Below are positions 23,785 to 36,400 of a DNA stretch of 64,000 nt, piece after piece. A program made the position numbers and the translations under genes. Numbering within the stretch: position 1 is the stretch's first letter; the number at the start of each line of letters is the position of its first letter. Location of the stretch: positions 5,952,001 to 6,016,000 of the forward strand of contig OZ234498.1 of assembly GCA_965153455.1 (NCBI GenBank), written 5' to 3'. A model generated the notes under the pieces. The model saw only the letters and a list, made by a program, of their open reading frames with translations, was not told where the DNA came from and searched no databases. Source of the stretch: Sphagnum compactum. Taxonomy: Eukaryota > Bryophyta > Sphagnopsida > Sphagnales.

Positions 23785-26700
23785 CTACAAGATTTGGATC
23801 CCAAGAAAGCCTGATTCTGAACCCAGGCTCACATGTCCCAATGAAATGAACCCCAGACTCTTGGTCAACTGGAGTGACAGGAACATAGCATACAGGAGCA
23901 AAAGCCCAACACCCATTATCTTGTTGGGGCACATGTCAGACGCTGGCAGGACCACTAACACCCACAGAAGAATTACAAAGAGAAACCCAATCGTGTAGAA
24001 CAAAGAATTGTCCTCACGGAGGATAAGGGCATTTGGAGATGCTTTCCAGCTTGCAAGCACGAAAGAAAGCCCCAAACCAACCAGGGTGTTGAACATTGGC
24101 CCTGCATAGCACCCAGAAATGGCAATCTGTACATCATCACCACTGTTCAAAGAAAGGGCGAGATTTGCTATCAAATCTCCAATAGAGTTACCCCATGCAA
24201 GAAGAGTGAGGCCAAGAATTGCTGGATTGATCTCCAAGATGACACCCAAGGCAACTAGTGCTGCAACCAGCTCAGTGGCGATGAGGTAAAACCATACAAT
24301 ACTCATGATAAAGCTCCCTGCCACCCAAATAAAAAGTGAATGATGGGGTGGCTGCTCAGGCTCTGTGGTGAAGAAAGCAATAATGCCAAGTACCACTCCA
24401 ATAGATCCCCCCACCAAGTATTCAGAAATACTGGTCCCAAAAGGTTCACCATCTTTGCTATCCCAAACTCCAGCCAAAAGTGCTGGGGCCAACACTGCAC
24501 TTGCTATTGCAAATGGGCGTGACCATCGTAGATCATCAGCAACAGGAATGGTTAAGCGCCGGGGAAGATCAAAGGGCAGTTCCAGAGTTCGAATGCAGAG
24601 TGTCCAACATGATACTGCCTGCATGGACATGACAGGTTAGCTCCCATTCCACCAAGGGTCAACATGACAGGGGATGTACTCCCTTGATTGAAATGCCATG
24701 GTCACATAGCCTAAGATGAGGAAGGGGTTGGTGGGATAAAATACAAGGTTGCCTGTCCAAAACTGGGAAAAGGTTCTGAAACATAATTGCTTGGGGGTCA
24801 CAGAAAACCTGTGCTGTTAAACTACAATTCTGTTCCACCAATATTGCATCCCCTCACTGCTACCCAACAAATTCACTCCCCAAATATATTTTCTCTATAA
24901 AAAGCAGTCCAAGCATCCTATATTGAAAATGTTGGGTTCTCAGCACACCAAGAAGGTCCAGTCAAAGAAGAGAATGGGGGTTGGTGAAGCTACAATTTTT
25001 GAACATAAGTATAATTCATAAGAGCCGACAGGTTTCATAGACCTACCAGTCCATGTTCAGATACTCAATCATCCTCCTATAAGACAATATGTGTCATGAA
25101 TGTTTGCTTTGATTCAAACATTTCTGTCACGTGGACATATGAATAATCAGCAGAAAATCTCACCTGCCATTCAGCAAATTGTCGCTTAGCATAACCCCAA
25201 AAGGGACATGGAGCTGTTTCCATAGCAGCCAAGGATGCATCCAATGGCCCTGCCAAGCTTGTGTGTGAATAGATGGAGATGTGAGCATTCCACTGCGGCA
25301 GCATGCTCTCCTGTGGGGAATCAACACCTTCAGTAGACTCAGAGGATGCCCCTAATCCTTCCTCATCACTTTGATGGCCAGAGGAGAGTGACCTGGAGGA
25401 ACCTGCCAGCCAGAAAGGCATAATTTCATTTCTTTTTCTTCTTTCCTTTTCTTTCCTCTTAAAGATTTGCGCATCATTCAGAAAATGAGGCCAGTACTGG
25501 ACCAAATGTCTGAACTCTACCATATGTCACAATCACAATGAAACTCACTATCTTGTCATACAACTTGAGAAATAAAGATGGAATCAACAAAATATGGAAC
25601 ATAGTCCAACAACCCTTGTCAGCTGGTTATAAGATCCAAAAGGCTACACAAGAAGCTCCAAAATCATTCATAGGAGCTGATTGAACCTTCTAGACATTCA
25701 AAAATGCACCTCAAAAGATTTAAGCAACACATGAGGAACATCCACAAGTGCACCAGCAGTTTGATGGAGAGACACTCTTCACTTTTCATGCCATAGTTAG
25801 TTCAAAGGGAACTGATAGAGGAAGAGAGAGGGAGAGGGAATAAACCAGAATGTACTCATACCAGTGAGAAGGTTTTCAAGGAGGAACCGTTTTTGCTTAA
25901 TGCAACTACTTGTCTTCATACATGCAAAAGCTGCCACTGAGATCGCATAGAGCACATATATAGAAAGGTATGCAACAGACTCCCAAAAGTGGATTTCTCC
26001 AATAACAATAATGGCACAGAGGATTCCCAAAGTGAAGAGAAAGAAACCCATATCTCGCAAGAAACAGCAAGAATCAAGGTGCACACGACTGCTCTCGTGA
26101 GAACGAAATTGAACTGCAAGACACACTGATCCTGCCACCACTGATGTCACAAACACGGCACCTCCTAGCACACTATTCAGTCCCACCTGCAATTTATGCC
26201 AACCTTTCTCCTATGTCAGACGTTGAAATCATAGTACTGCTACAAGATTCATCCAACTCCAGGAGTGAAGGCATAGATCAACACCAAGGTAGAAGTTGCA
26301 CCTTTTACAGGACAACTTTCAAAAGAAAAAAAGCTGAAAATACATACTAACTTACCTGGCTATGTCCAGTTCCCATAAAGGCAGCAATGCTTGCAAAAAC
26401 ATCAGGAGCTCCATTCCCCAATGGTAGGAGGGATACCCCAGCAACAGTTGGAGGAAGCTCGAGCAAGTTTGAGAGCTTCTTCAAGGAGTAACAAAAGTAA
26501 TCAGCTGCTGTGTTACCCAACATGTAGAATAGCATTACAAGCCAGGTGAAGAGTAGCAGATACCCTACAAGATGCATCTTTGCAAATCTGCAGTAAAAAA
26601 GTGTTGTGTACTCCACTAAAGTTCCTGAGTGGCATTCTGTATTTCCTCGCACATATGCACATGCGCTGGGAAACCCTGTGTGATTTCTCACATCCTCACA

Positions 26701-27000
26701 GGGCTTTGATATCACCTTTCTTGTTGACACATTCCCCAAACCATGATTCAACCCAGTGGCTGCAGGGAGGGAAATTCCTCCAGGTTCTGATGAGAAAATT
26801 GTTTCATGTTCTAAGGACAGAATACGCCTGGCTGCAATGTTTTGGTATCCCTTCTCTTGCCTATCAATTGCAGAAGTTTGTGAACCGCCAGATGACAAAC
26901 CCAGCTCTGGATACAATGTTTGAAACAGAACTAGAAACAGAAGCAAAGAAGCAAGAGTAACAAATGGCCTTAGCCGATGTCTCAACAGCATTATAGCCAT
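23785..27000 (-). CDS. CCX: Cation/calcium exchanger (CCX family)
   Basis: This is a membrane antiporter of the Ca2+/cation superfamily, related to plant CCX and animal NCKX proteins, and moves cations such as K+, Na+, Ca2+ or Mn2+ across endomembranes (family knowledge). Exons in transcription order: 26356-27000, 25862-26186, 25164-25402 and 23785-24618, giving 680 residues from the ATG at 27000. The N-terminus has one hydrophobic segment (signal or TM1) and a lumenal Cys-containing loop. Repeat alpha-1 carries LPLGNGAPDVFASIAAF (Gly195-Asp200) among about five membrane segments. A long hydrophilic Ser/Glu loop is encoded by exon 3. Repeat alpha-2 carries LAWGNSIGDLIANLAL (Gly546-Asp550) among about six segments. 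Both acidic signature motifs are intact and no lesion is seen. Which CCX number it matches cannot be settled here. Confidence 0.93.
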
Positions 27001-28377
27001 GTCACTGTTTGGTCCTGTGTGTCACTGAACACAATGTTCATCATGGCAACATGTAGCTCAACTACCCCATTTCAAAAAAAGCCTTTGAAGGAGGTCACAG
27101 GAAAATTCTGGTCCTGCTCCATTCTTCTTCCCTCAAAAGAATCATAAAAAGCTGCTTCTCCTCATCCCTTACTCTCTGTAGTTGTTCTCCCCTGTTTTCC
27201 TGAAGTAAAGCCTCCAATTCAGAGAAGTTCAATAACCATAAAGGATGTGCATGCCCGTTCTCCCCCACAATCCCAAAACAAATGGAAACATGCCAGTGTC
27301 ACAATTCTCGTGAAAGATTTAGTGAACTCAAAAACTGTCAAATTCTCACGATCGTCAGCCCCTTTATTAAATGCTTGCACGTGAAATCTTCAGCAAATTT
27401 ACTATCACACAGTATTCAATATGGACAGTTGCAAGAATGACTCAAAATCTGTGTACCTACCTGTTAGCAAAAATACTCTGTGATCAGAGGAGTTTCAAGA
27501 AGGCTAGCTGCACATACAGTGCAAGAAGGCTGGATAAGAAGCTCAATTGGTGTACCTACTCCAACAACTTCTCTGCAGAATAGGTAATGTCCGTCCAACA
27601 CATGCAGATCAGAGGACTTTTCTCACACGCATTGTAAGACATGCATGAGATGGTCCTTTCAAGCTCCCACTTTGGAAAAGAAAAACCTAAATCCAAAATC
27701 AAAATACTACTAAAAAACGCTCCAAAATTCACAAGGTGCTGCAGAAGAAGTCATGTCTATCCAACAACACGTGCAGATCAGAGGATTTTTTTTCACATGC
27801 ATTGTAAGACATACATGTGATGACCTTTCAAGCTTCCAACATGAATCCCAAATCAAAATATAGCTACTGGAAAAAAGCCCCAAAATTCAAAAGATCCAAA
27901 TTCAAGTCGAGAGAATCCCAAGTTTCTTTCCCTGGAAAGTTAATACAACAATTGCATTCTTCTTAACCAAGCGCACCTGCAAAAAAATGCCTGCTTACCT
28001 CCTCTTCATAATAACAAAAAGCCTCGTGATCGCAGAGCGAGCATGAATATATTAGGACGGAGTATACGGTGGCCGACACAAACGTGCACCTAGAATATCA
28101 TCGCCAGTTTCTCTGCGTCCTCCCCTCCACCTTGGCCCGAATAATAATCTATTCAACAACAAACACCGTAAACGTACAGGGAATTCGAAAACATAGTTTG
28201 CAGAAACAAAAGAAGCCAGAGAAGCGATTGTTAACAGCCAAAACAAAACACACACACACAACCGACAGCGCCGTTCTGCATGTCCAAGAGCTCTCGTCTC
28301 TCTCTTTGTGAAACAAACGCGACGCAAATGGCAGCAGCGGCAAACACGAAGAAGAAGAGGAGATAGAGCAGACAGTC
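27001..28377. repeat. CCX upstream region with a 165-bp tandem duplication
   Basis: 27572-27737 and 27738-27905 are diverged direct copies. Shared runs include TGCAGATCAGAGGA, GCATTGTAAGACAT, CTTTCAAGCT and CCAAAATTCA. The region is probably the promoter or leader of the minus-strand CCX gene. No other gene is seen. Confidence 0.75.
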
Positions 28378-28485
28378 GGAATGAACCGTGGAATCGGTCC
28401 CCTTTTTGAACGCGGTCCCGCGGAATGAACGGTGGAATGGGTGCCGTTTTTGAACGCGGTCAAGCGGAATGTCAGTGGAATCTCC
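28378..28485. repeat. GC-rich 43-44 bp tandem repeat, 2.4 units
   Basis: Units beginning CGGAATG start at 28378, 28421 and 28465. Each contains GTGGAAT and TTTTTGAACGCGGTC. The CG content contrasts with the AT-rich DNA on its right. Confidence 0.85.
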
Positions 28486-31400
28486 CCCCTTCATACCTAC
28501 CTAAACCCCTTCTTAAGGCCACCTGGTGAACTATCGAGTTTTAGAAATAATAAAATGGAGAGCAAAAAAAAGAAATCTTCTTTTTCTCCTTTTAAAAAAG
28601 AAAAAAGAAAAAAGTTTGCAACAAAAAGATAAATGCTCCAACTATCAAACTAGTAGAACAGTCTCATAAAAAATTTTACAGAAATAAATCTGAAATAAAT
28701 ACAATTAAAATAGACCTTACACATCAAGAACACTTGTAACATATGAAAAAAAATTACATAATAAAAAAAAATTACATACAAAAATATGCCATAAAAAAAA
28801 AAATTTTATTCAAACACCTCTTATACAATCCTCAAAAGCATAAACCCTTAAATATATATTTTCACTGTGGCCCTTTTTGCATAATGGAAAAATATGCACC
28901 CACAGATTTCATCCATTATAAAGTTCAAGGGTTGCAACTTATAAAGGTGAGTATAGGAAGCTCCATCATGATTCTATTTTGGACATTAAATTTTTTTTTG
29001 ATGGCCAATCAAAGTGATTCCTTGCAACAAATAAATCAAAAAGGGGGAAAAAAAAAAAAAAAAAGATTAGTGTGCATTCGCCCCCAACTAACTTGGGTTT
29101 TGTGCTATTATACACTATTTAGTGGTGATGAAATGAAGAAAAAACTTGTAATTAAAAATTAAGTTCCATTCAAATGAAGAAAATATTGAATGCCATTGAA
29201 ATGCAACTTGAATAAAATTAAAATACATTAAAATTGGATTCACATTCAATTGAATAGAAATGAGATGCAAACTGATGCAAAAAAATATTGAATTTTTTTC
29301 CTCAACATTTCTATCATTTGTGGCTATGGTGTTGGAAAAACAAAATCTGAAAATTCATAGATATGGAAATACACCTTTTGCGTAGATATTTCATATATAC
29401 ATTGCGGATGAATATCTATGCAAAAGGTGGATGAATACATCTATTGTGGTCAAACAAAATAATATAGGATCCTATAGTTATCCGTTCAAAGCTAATTTTA
29501 ATGTAATTATCATCATCATTGGAATTAATGGTTCTATTAATTAAATATAATAGAATCATCAATTATAGGTAATTGAATTATTAAATGTGATAATTAACCT
29601 AACTAATATATTGCTTAACACTAGTTTAAACCTATAAAAGGAGGATAACAAGTGGAGGGTGTACTTATAGGCGTTTTATGAAAAAGTTCATTAATCAACA
29701 AATTTCACCAACCAAGGCCAAAAAAACAAAAGATTTCATATAATGTTTTGGAAAATTTTGTAATAAACAAACTTTAATTATACATAATCTTGACAAATTG
29801 ATAGGCCAACTTGCCCTTTTTTTCCCCAATTCACACATAGTGCACATTATACACCTTGTAAAGTGCTTGGGGAGGGCGCTTTGTTTTGTGAACACCAAGC
29901 ACAAGGTGGACCACTACAACATGACCGTTGTTGTCTAGTTCTTAATTTTGAAAGGAACCTTTGTTGTTGGTTTTTAGCTTTTAATTTGGTTTGGCAAAAC
30001 TTTTGGTGTGGTTCTTCAAACAATTTTTTGAATCTATAAAACCTTCAAGTCCAAAAACTTCCAAAAAGAATAGGACCCAATCTAGCTTTAAATCGTATTC
30101 AATTTCATTAACATTATGTTAAATTAACACAATGCAATTATCTGTAGTATTAGTTTTGTCCAATTAATGCACAATGCCCAAGATAAAAGGTTGTATATTT
30201 ATTCTTACATATCTTTAATTAAAATTATATTAAAAAGTTGGGAAAAATGCATTTTGTTGTCATATTTTGCCAAAGACCCAATAAATGGCAACCATCTACA
30301 CAATCAACGGCAACAAATAGTTACATCCAAATGTGACACTCCCATGGCCTAGAATGCCATAAATTGCAGTAAAATTGGAAGGTGTTGCATGATTTCACCC
30401 CCCCCTTTTGTCATTCACCCTAAACTCTTATTGTACCATCCATGAATGTTGCCATGCACATTCGTGAGGTGATATGTCTTCTCATCACTTTTACTCCATG
30501 ATGTTTAGGGCCAAGTTGTGAACTTTATCAAATATTTTTAGTGATATTTTTGTGCACTGAAGCTTTGAAGGTGAATCAATTTGAAAATTTTGATTTTTGA
30601 AGTTGTCAAAATGCGAATTCAAGATTTGAAGAGAAAAGCTTCGAAAGTCAATTGACTTCTCCACTAGGTGCATATTTTTCTCATGCATTTCATTTTGTGC
30701 TTGTGTTTTCTTGTGTTTTTGTTTGATGTGCTCATTTTTTGGAAGTTTTGTTTTGAATTCTTGTTCTAATTTTCATTCATGGAGTGTTGGTGTCCATTGC
30801 AAGCTTTGTCATAATCTTGTTTTTGTGTTTGTTGTTGCCAATCATTTCCATTGTGTTTTTCTACTTGTCTTTTGGTCATTTTTTAACATGGTTGCTTTCA
30901 AGCTTTGATGGGTTTTTGTGAATGGAATAATGGATTGGCTTTTGGGCTCAAATGATTGCCTACACTAGGTTTTTAAAACCTTTTTTTGAGTCCATTATGC
31001 CTCCATTGAAGCTTTCAATGAATTTCAAGTTCATTTCCTTTGTCAAAAGTTGTTGCTTTTACAAATGAAAATTAAAGAAAACCTAACCTTTTTGGAAGCT
31101 TCAACAAAATTGTTGTAAACAAAGGGGCAAATTGTTTAGTTTCCACAACTGGGTTTATGTTGTCACTAGATTTGGATCTTGCCCTCACACTTAAAAATCA
31201 AAGGAAGAAAGAATGTGACCAATGAAATCAATTGGTCCTTTCAGGATTTTTGAATGATTAAGCTTCCTTGAGTCAAAACAATAATGGGACCTAATGGGAA
31301 GTTGACCTTAATTCATTGTAAAATTATTGTTCACATTAAAAATGAAAAAAATTGTTAGTGTTGAAATTTGATGGCTTGCAAAAGCATGCACGTTGTTAGA

Positions 31401-31599
31401 AAGCAAAATGTCCCCACATATTCAAGTGTTGTTGTAAGTGAATTTTATGTTAACACAAACATCCAACATCCAAAAAATGAAAAAAAGTTTGTTATGATGC
31501 ATGGGCATGAGAATGTAATATAGTAAGTTGCCAAAAGATTTTGTCACATAGTGGAAGCGTAAATGTGTGTAGTTTGTTACAATTTTTCATTTGCTACAG
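28486..31599. other. AT-rich, transposon-like DNA without a recognisable gene
   Basis: No convincing coding frame is present. A hairpin with 18/20 complementary arms (CACCTTTTGCGTAGATATTT at 29372-29391 against 29410-29429) is MITE-like. A purine tract AAAAAGGGGGAAAA near 29038-29064, followed by TTAGTGTG, resembles the polypurine tract before a 3' LTR, but no matching second LTR was found, so it is not called. Confidence 0.4.
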
Positions 31600-31955
31600 C
31601 TCAAGTGTCCCATGATTGATTATGAAAAAATGTAAAACTTGCTTGAGTTCTTGAAAGATCTTATAAACCCTCAAAAACACTAAAACATGGGGTATGGTTG
31701 AATCTCTACATGAATTAGTTATAAAATGTACATGCCTTGTAATTAAGAAGGTGAAATTTGTTGTTGTCTCACGTGATGAAGTCACAATTATTGACAACCA
31801 AATTTGGATCAACATTCATGCACGTATGTTGTCAAAATTCAAAAATAGATTCCTATTTTATTATCTTTGGAAAAGGTTGTTGATGGTTCAATTAGTGACA
31901 ACCTAATTAAGGTGGTTGTTGATGCACTAATGTAGTATGGCAATTTGTTTAAATT
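31600..31955 (+). pseudogene. hAT-type transposase fragment
   Basis: The frame from 31694 reads ESLHELVIKC, KKVKFVVVSRDEVTIID, and NQIWINIHARM. A frameshift near 31870-31900 leads into SDNLIKVVVDALM. The order (a V-x-DEVT core, DNQ-W, then I-x-VHA, then a short hydrophobic strand and DNL) matches the catalytic-core region of plant hAT-like elements with a DUF4371/zinc-finger architecture. It lacks start, ends and reading-frame integrity. The right-edge fragment at 63160-64000 may be the C-terminal region of the same family. Family assignment is by remembered motif order and should be treated as provisional. Confidence 0.55.
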
Positions 31956-32666
31956 GGTTGTGGCTTCCAAGCTTGTGTGTTTTGGGGTTCACAATGTAAC
32001 TATGTTTTAGGCGATTAACAATAAATGTAACTATGTAGTTAAAGCAAAAACATGTTTTTTTCTTATTAAAAAATAATCGTGTAACTCACCAAACAAACCT
32101 TGTTGTGCAAACATTGCCCAAGTTATCCCTAGTTTTTAATATTGAAGTTTTGCTACAACCTATGTATACTATGCACTTTGTCTCTTTGTGACCCACTTTG
32201 TGTTTCATTTTTTTGGCTTGATATTGGGTCCTCTCTTTTTGTTGGGTCTTCCTTCTTTGTTCTTTCTTTTCGCCTTTGTTGGGTGCTTTGTTTAATGGAG
32301 TTTCTGAGGGTCCTTTTTTCATAGATATATTTAAGTGTTAGTTTAACAAAGTTGACTCTTGAAATTAACTCCTCAAAACAATTCAAAGCTCCAATTGCAA
32401 CAATCTGATTAGCCATATAAGCAATTTTTTTAATCCTAAAATAAAAGTCTATTCTATAAACCCCATATCTATTTCCTATAATCCTTGTCTATATCTAGAC
32501 ATCGTTTAAAAGCACCCGTAACATTCTAAGATAAAATTAAGAAAGAACACATTGTGAACAAATGGGAACAACATTACGCACATTGTTGGGAACAATTGTG
32601 GGAACCAAAAACACAATAACACAAGAAAACTTCAAAGTTAAAATAGGGGTGATAGAGATTACTAAA

Positions 32667-32879
32667 GGTGCATTCACACTTGGTGTTAAGGACTCTAGCG
32701 TTGAGTTCCTAACACCATGCTAGTCATTTAGGACTTACACTTATTTACCACGAACATTTTATTGTTAAGTTAACATTCACTTAACGTTAAGCTATTGCCC
32801 ATTTAACAGTGGGTGCCACCTAGGATGCCAACTAGATTTCATTTAACAATGACTTAACATCATCAAGTGTGAATGCACC
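32667..32879. mobile_element. MITE, copy 2 (213 bp)
   Basis: It starts GGTGCATTCACACTTGG and ends CAAGTGTGAATGCACC. The terminal inverted repeats are better preserved than in copy 1 at 21549-21761. A stray end fragment, TGAATGCACCATAAG, repeats directly after it at 32887-32901. Confidence 0.88.
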
Positions 32880-33469
32880 ATAAGCCTGAATGCACCATAA
32901 GCCCACTTTAGATGGGGTCCAATGTCCAAATTCATAGGAACCACTTTGGACTCATTTGAAGCAAATTGAATCCTTGAGTTGGACCTTGCTTTTAACCCTA
33001 GCTTGCATCTTGAGCTCTTGCTTTTAGCTCTTCTTGTTTTTTCCTGTCCAAACCAATTGATTTTCCCTCCAAAATGGTGGCTTGTAGGTTTAGCCTGGAT
33101 TTGCCACTTTATGGTCTTGGACTCTCATCTAAAGGCCGTAGGGGGTCCAATTTATGGCTCTCGTCCAATAGGATTGCTCTATTTCATTGGACCCTCATCT
33201 AAAGCGGCCCTTATTAGTGTCGAAATCACGTTTGACAGTTTGACAGTGGCTGAAAAACATTAGGGTTAGGGTTTCTTGCTCGCTCGCTCCCTTGGCTCTC
33301 GCGCTCTCGCTCCCTCCCCTTCGTGCCTGTTTGTGCTTCACGTTCTTGTCATTTTCTTTTTCTCCCTGGGTTTGAGAAACATTGTTGGAGAAGAAGTCGT
33401 TCCGTTTCCAGCAAACTGTAAGTAAGCGCCGCAAAAATACGGGTAAAAACGCCAAACAGAGCCGAAGAG

Positions 33470-36400
33470 ATGGCTGGAAGTGGGGAAAATGAAGGAGGAG
33501 GTGGCGGAGGGGGAGGGGGAGCAGCAGCAGCTACTTTAGAAGTAGGGAGAGCAGAGAGAGCGGTATGGCTGCTGAAGGTGCCAACGGTTGTAGGACAATC
33601 ATGGCAACAGCAGCAGGATGCCAGCAACACACTAGCCAGAGTATCCCTTTCACTGGATCCTCTAAACTCTGACTCTCAGTCTGCTGTCCAGGTATTTCTT
33701 TGTCTCCGATACTTTACTCTTCATTTCAATTTCAAGTTGTGAGCATTTTGTGCATCTGAGCATAGACCAAGCGAGTTTTGATGAATTCAATGATTGATGA
33801 GCCCTCTTGATGATGAGTCTCTTCATCTCTTTGCCGAAACTAGGATATAGCCATCAGCATCATGAATCACAATACATCATCTGTCCAGGCTTGAAAGATC
33901 CAGAAAGAAACGGTTGTTTCTGGCAAAGTTGTCTTGAACAAGGTTGGAAATTTTCCACTCTGGGACCATTATATGATTGCAAAAGGGGTTTGGTATTTTG
34001 AAGGTCTCTATGTTAGCATAAGCCCAACCTGCCGAAGTTATATCGGCAATTGTCTATATTTGCAAACATTTCTGTAGCAAAGAGGTCACTCTGAGGTGGA
34101 AATCAAGTACTTCAGATTAGAGCTGAAGAAAACAGCCTTGAAGGCTGAGGACAGAGTAACCCTTTTTTCCCTCTTTCTCTCTTGAAGGCTGGTTACTGAG
34201 CTCTAATCTCTGGCTCCAAGGTCCAGGGCATGTGTGATGGCAAACCTGTTCATCACTCTTCCACTTGACAATGCATGGTCATGATTGTTTTCATGAGCAC
34301 TGTGGTAGGATGATGACATGTTGGACCACAACAATTTAAGGCTCATATTCTTCTTTCATGTGTCAGAAACCTTGGTGGGTATTCTTTATGATCTAATGAG
34401 CTCTATAGCACCCCAACCAGGAAGCATGAATGATGTTGAAGCTAGGGTTTTGTAATTCCTCCACCTCTTTTTGTAGTTGCCACTCATACTGGGTTGGTAC
34501 TTCACTTCTAGCAGATTCTAATGGAGGTACAGATATCTAGGTTTACTTCTGATAAGCCTAGGTGCTCTCATAAGTGTTCGCTGCCAAACAGGGTCTCAGC
34601 ATTAAGTCTCACATTGTTGTGAATCCTAACCCTCATCACAGACTGAGAGGCCACCTTTTGCCTGCAGTACCATGAGCACTTTTTGTAGGATGATGACATG
34701 TTGTGGTCTTTAACCTTGCCCAGTCTGAAATCCTGATATTTCATCTTTCTTTTAATAAGGCTCATGATTTTAGTGGTGAAAAGTGTGGCCCTCATCTTCC
34801 ATTTCTTTGTGCTGTTTGGAAGTTTCATACAAATCCGACTAAACCTATATTTATTTGTGTAGCCAGCTCTACTTCTCTTACTGAAGTTTCTAAGTGGCTG
34901 AGTTCTTTCTACAATTCTATTTTTTCTACAGTAAATGACCTTTTTGGTGTCAAAACTCAGAAAGGCGGATGTTCCTTGTGTTAGTAGTTGGAGTCTCAAT
35001 GACTCTACAGGAGTAGTGGATGTAATTAAACAACTTAATCTTTCAATCGGAAGTTGATAAAACTTCTCTACTCCTGTTGCAGTCTTTTGATTTCTCAACT
35101 CTGTACACTAAAATTTGACCTAATGGATCTAAACACTCGTATGAAAGTTCTGATCAATAAAGCATTTCATCAGATGTCGAAGCTTCATTGTTTTAAATTT
35201 TTGTTCGTTCAAAGATCCGCTTTGAACTTAAGGTTTTTTGTGGCTGAAAAATAAAGAAGAGATAAATTTGTTTGAAAATCTTCATAGCTTTAAGGTTTTG
35301 GAGGCTTCAGATTTGATCTCTTGGTTGGATTTCTTTGTTTTGGTCATTGTGCTTATAGACAATGTATTGGTATCCCCATGGGTACTAATTGTGCTGTCTA
35401 TTTGGCTAATTTCTATCTCTTTTCTGATGAGTTTGATTTCCTAAAGCATCTCTTGAAGAATAACACATGTTCTGTTGTGCTTCATAGATTGTCCCTTGCT
35501 CATAGATTTGTGCTTTTTGTTCCTGATTTTCCAGACTTCGAGAATTTTATGTACCTAGACCAAGACTGTTTTGGCAGCAGCATATACCCAAATACATCTT
35601 GTGAGTTGAATTGTACTTCTAACGGCGTCTCTTGTAACTTCTTGGATCTGGCTGTGAAACAAAGTCCTCAAGGTATATCCTGTGATATCTTTGACAGACA
35701 TTCTCAACCAGAGTATATTGAAATGATTCACATGCCTCATGTTCATTCCAATATCTCAATCATTGGTAATTTGGGAGTTATCAATAGTGAATTTTACAGG
35801 TTTTTGAGGCTTTGTAGTTGTAAAGAGTTCTTTCTCTCAGATGGTCAGTTTTATTGTCCTTCTGAAAAATAAAGGCTACCCTCTAAAGATTCTATTAAAG
35901 AGGACTACAGGATTGCTCAATAAGGAAAAAATCCCTTTTTGGAATTTCGCATTTGGAGTATTCAGAATGATTCTATATATAAATTCTTGTAAGTGGGGAG
36001 CTTCTTGTAAGCCCACTTGGTCTTTGTTCTTCTCTGCTGTCCTTTTCTGTGTGCTTTGTCTTTCCTGTTGTGTTTTTCTGCTTTTTGTTATCTCCTTGTG
36101 TTGTTGTTTGTTGCTAGCCAGTAGCATGGCTGAGTCTTCCAGTTGCTTGTGGAATTGCAGCAGAAACTCAGTACGAAGGTTAGTGTTTTCACTGGCCTTT
36201 ATCCACTGTAGGGAGCTGATGAAGTCAGTGGGAAAGTTGTGATAGAGAAATCACTATCGTACATGCTACTGTTGATGGTCCCTGAACAGGTGTGAGACTG
36301 GCACTGTTGTTCATACTGCTTTCATGTTTTTTCTTTTTTGTTTCTTGGTCCTTTGTTCTCTGTTTTGTCTTTCCTTCTTTGGAATTCTCTTTGGCTGGTC

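Noticed and set aside
26580-26960. 126-residue plus-strand open frame
   Set aside because: It is antisense to CCX exon 1, whose translation is clearly conserved.
29037-29090. Polypurine tract plus LTR start of a retrotransposon
   Set aside because: The purine run is suggestive, but no second LTR, primer-binding site or adjacent pol frame could be matched.
34568-35098. 176-residue open frame on the minus strand in the TFIIF intron
   Set aside because: It lies antisense to reverse transcriptase blocks that are recognisable on the plus strand and has no family resemblance itself.
34690-35990. Alternative coding exons of TFIIF
   Set aside because: The pieces encode reverse transcriptase motifs in several broken frames, and TFIIF exons 1 and 2 join perfectly without them.
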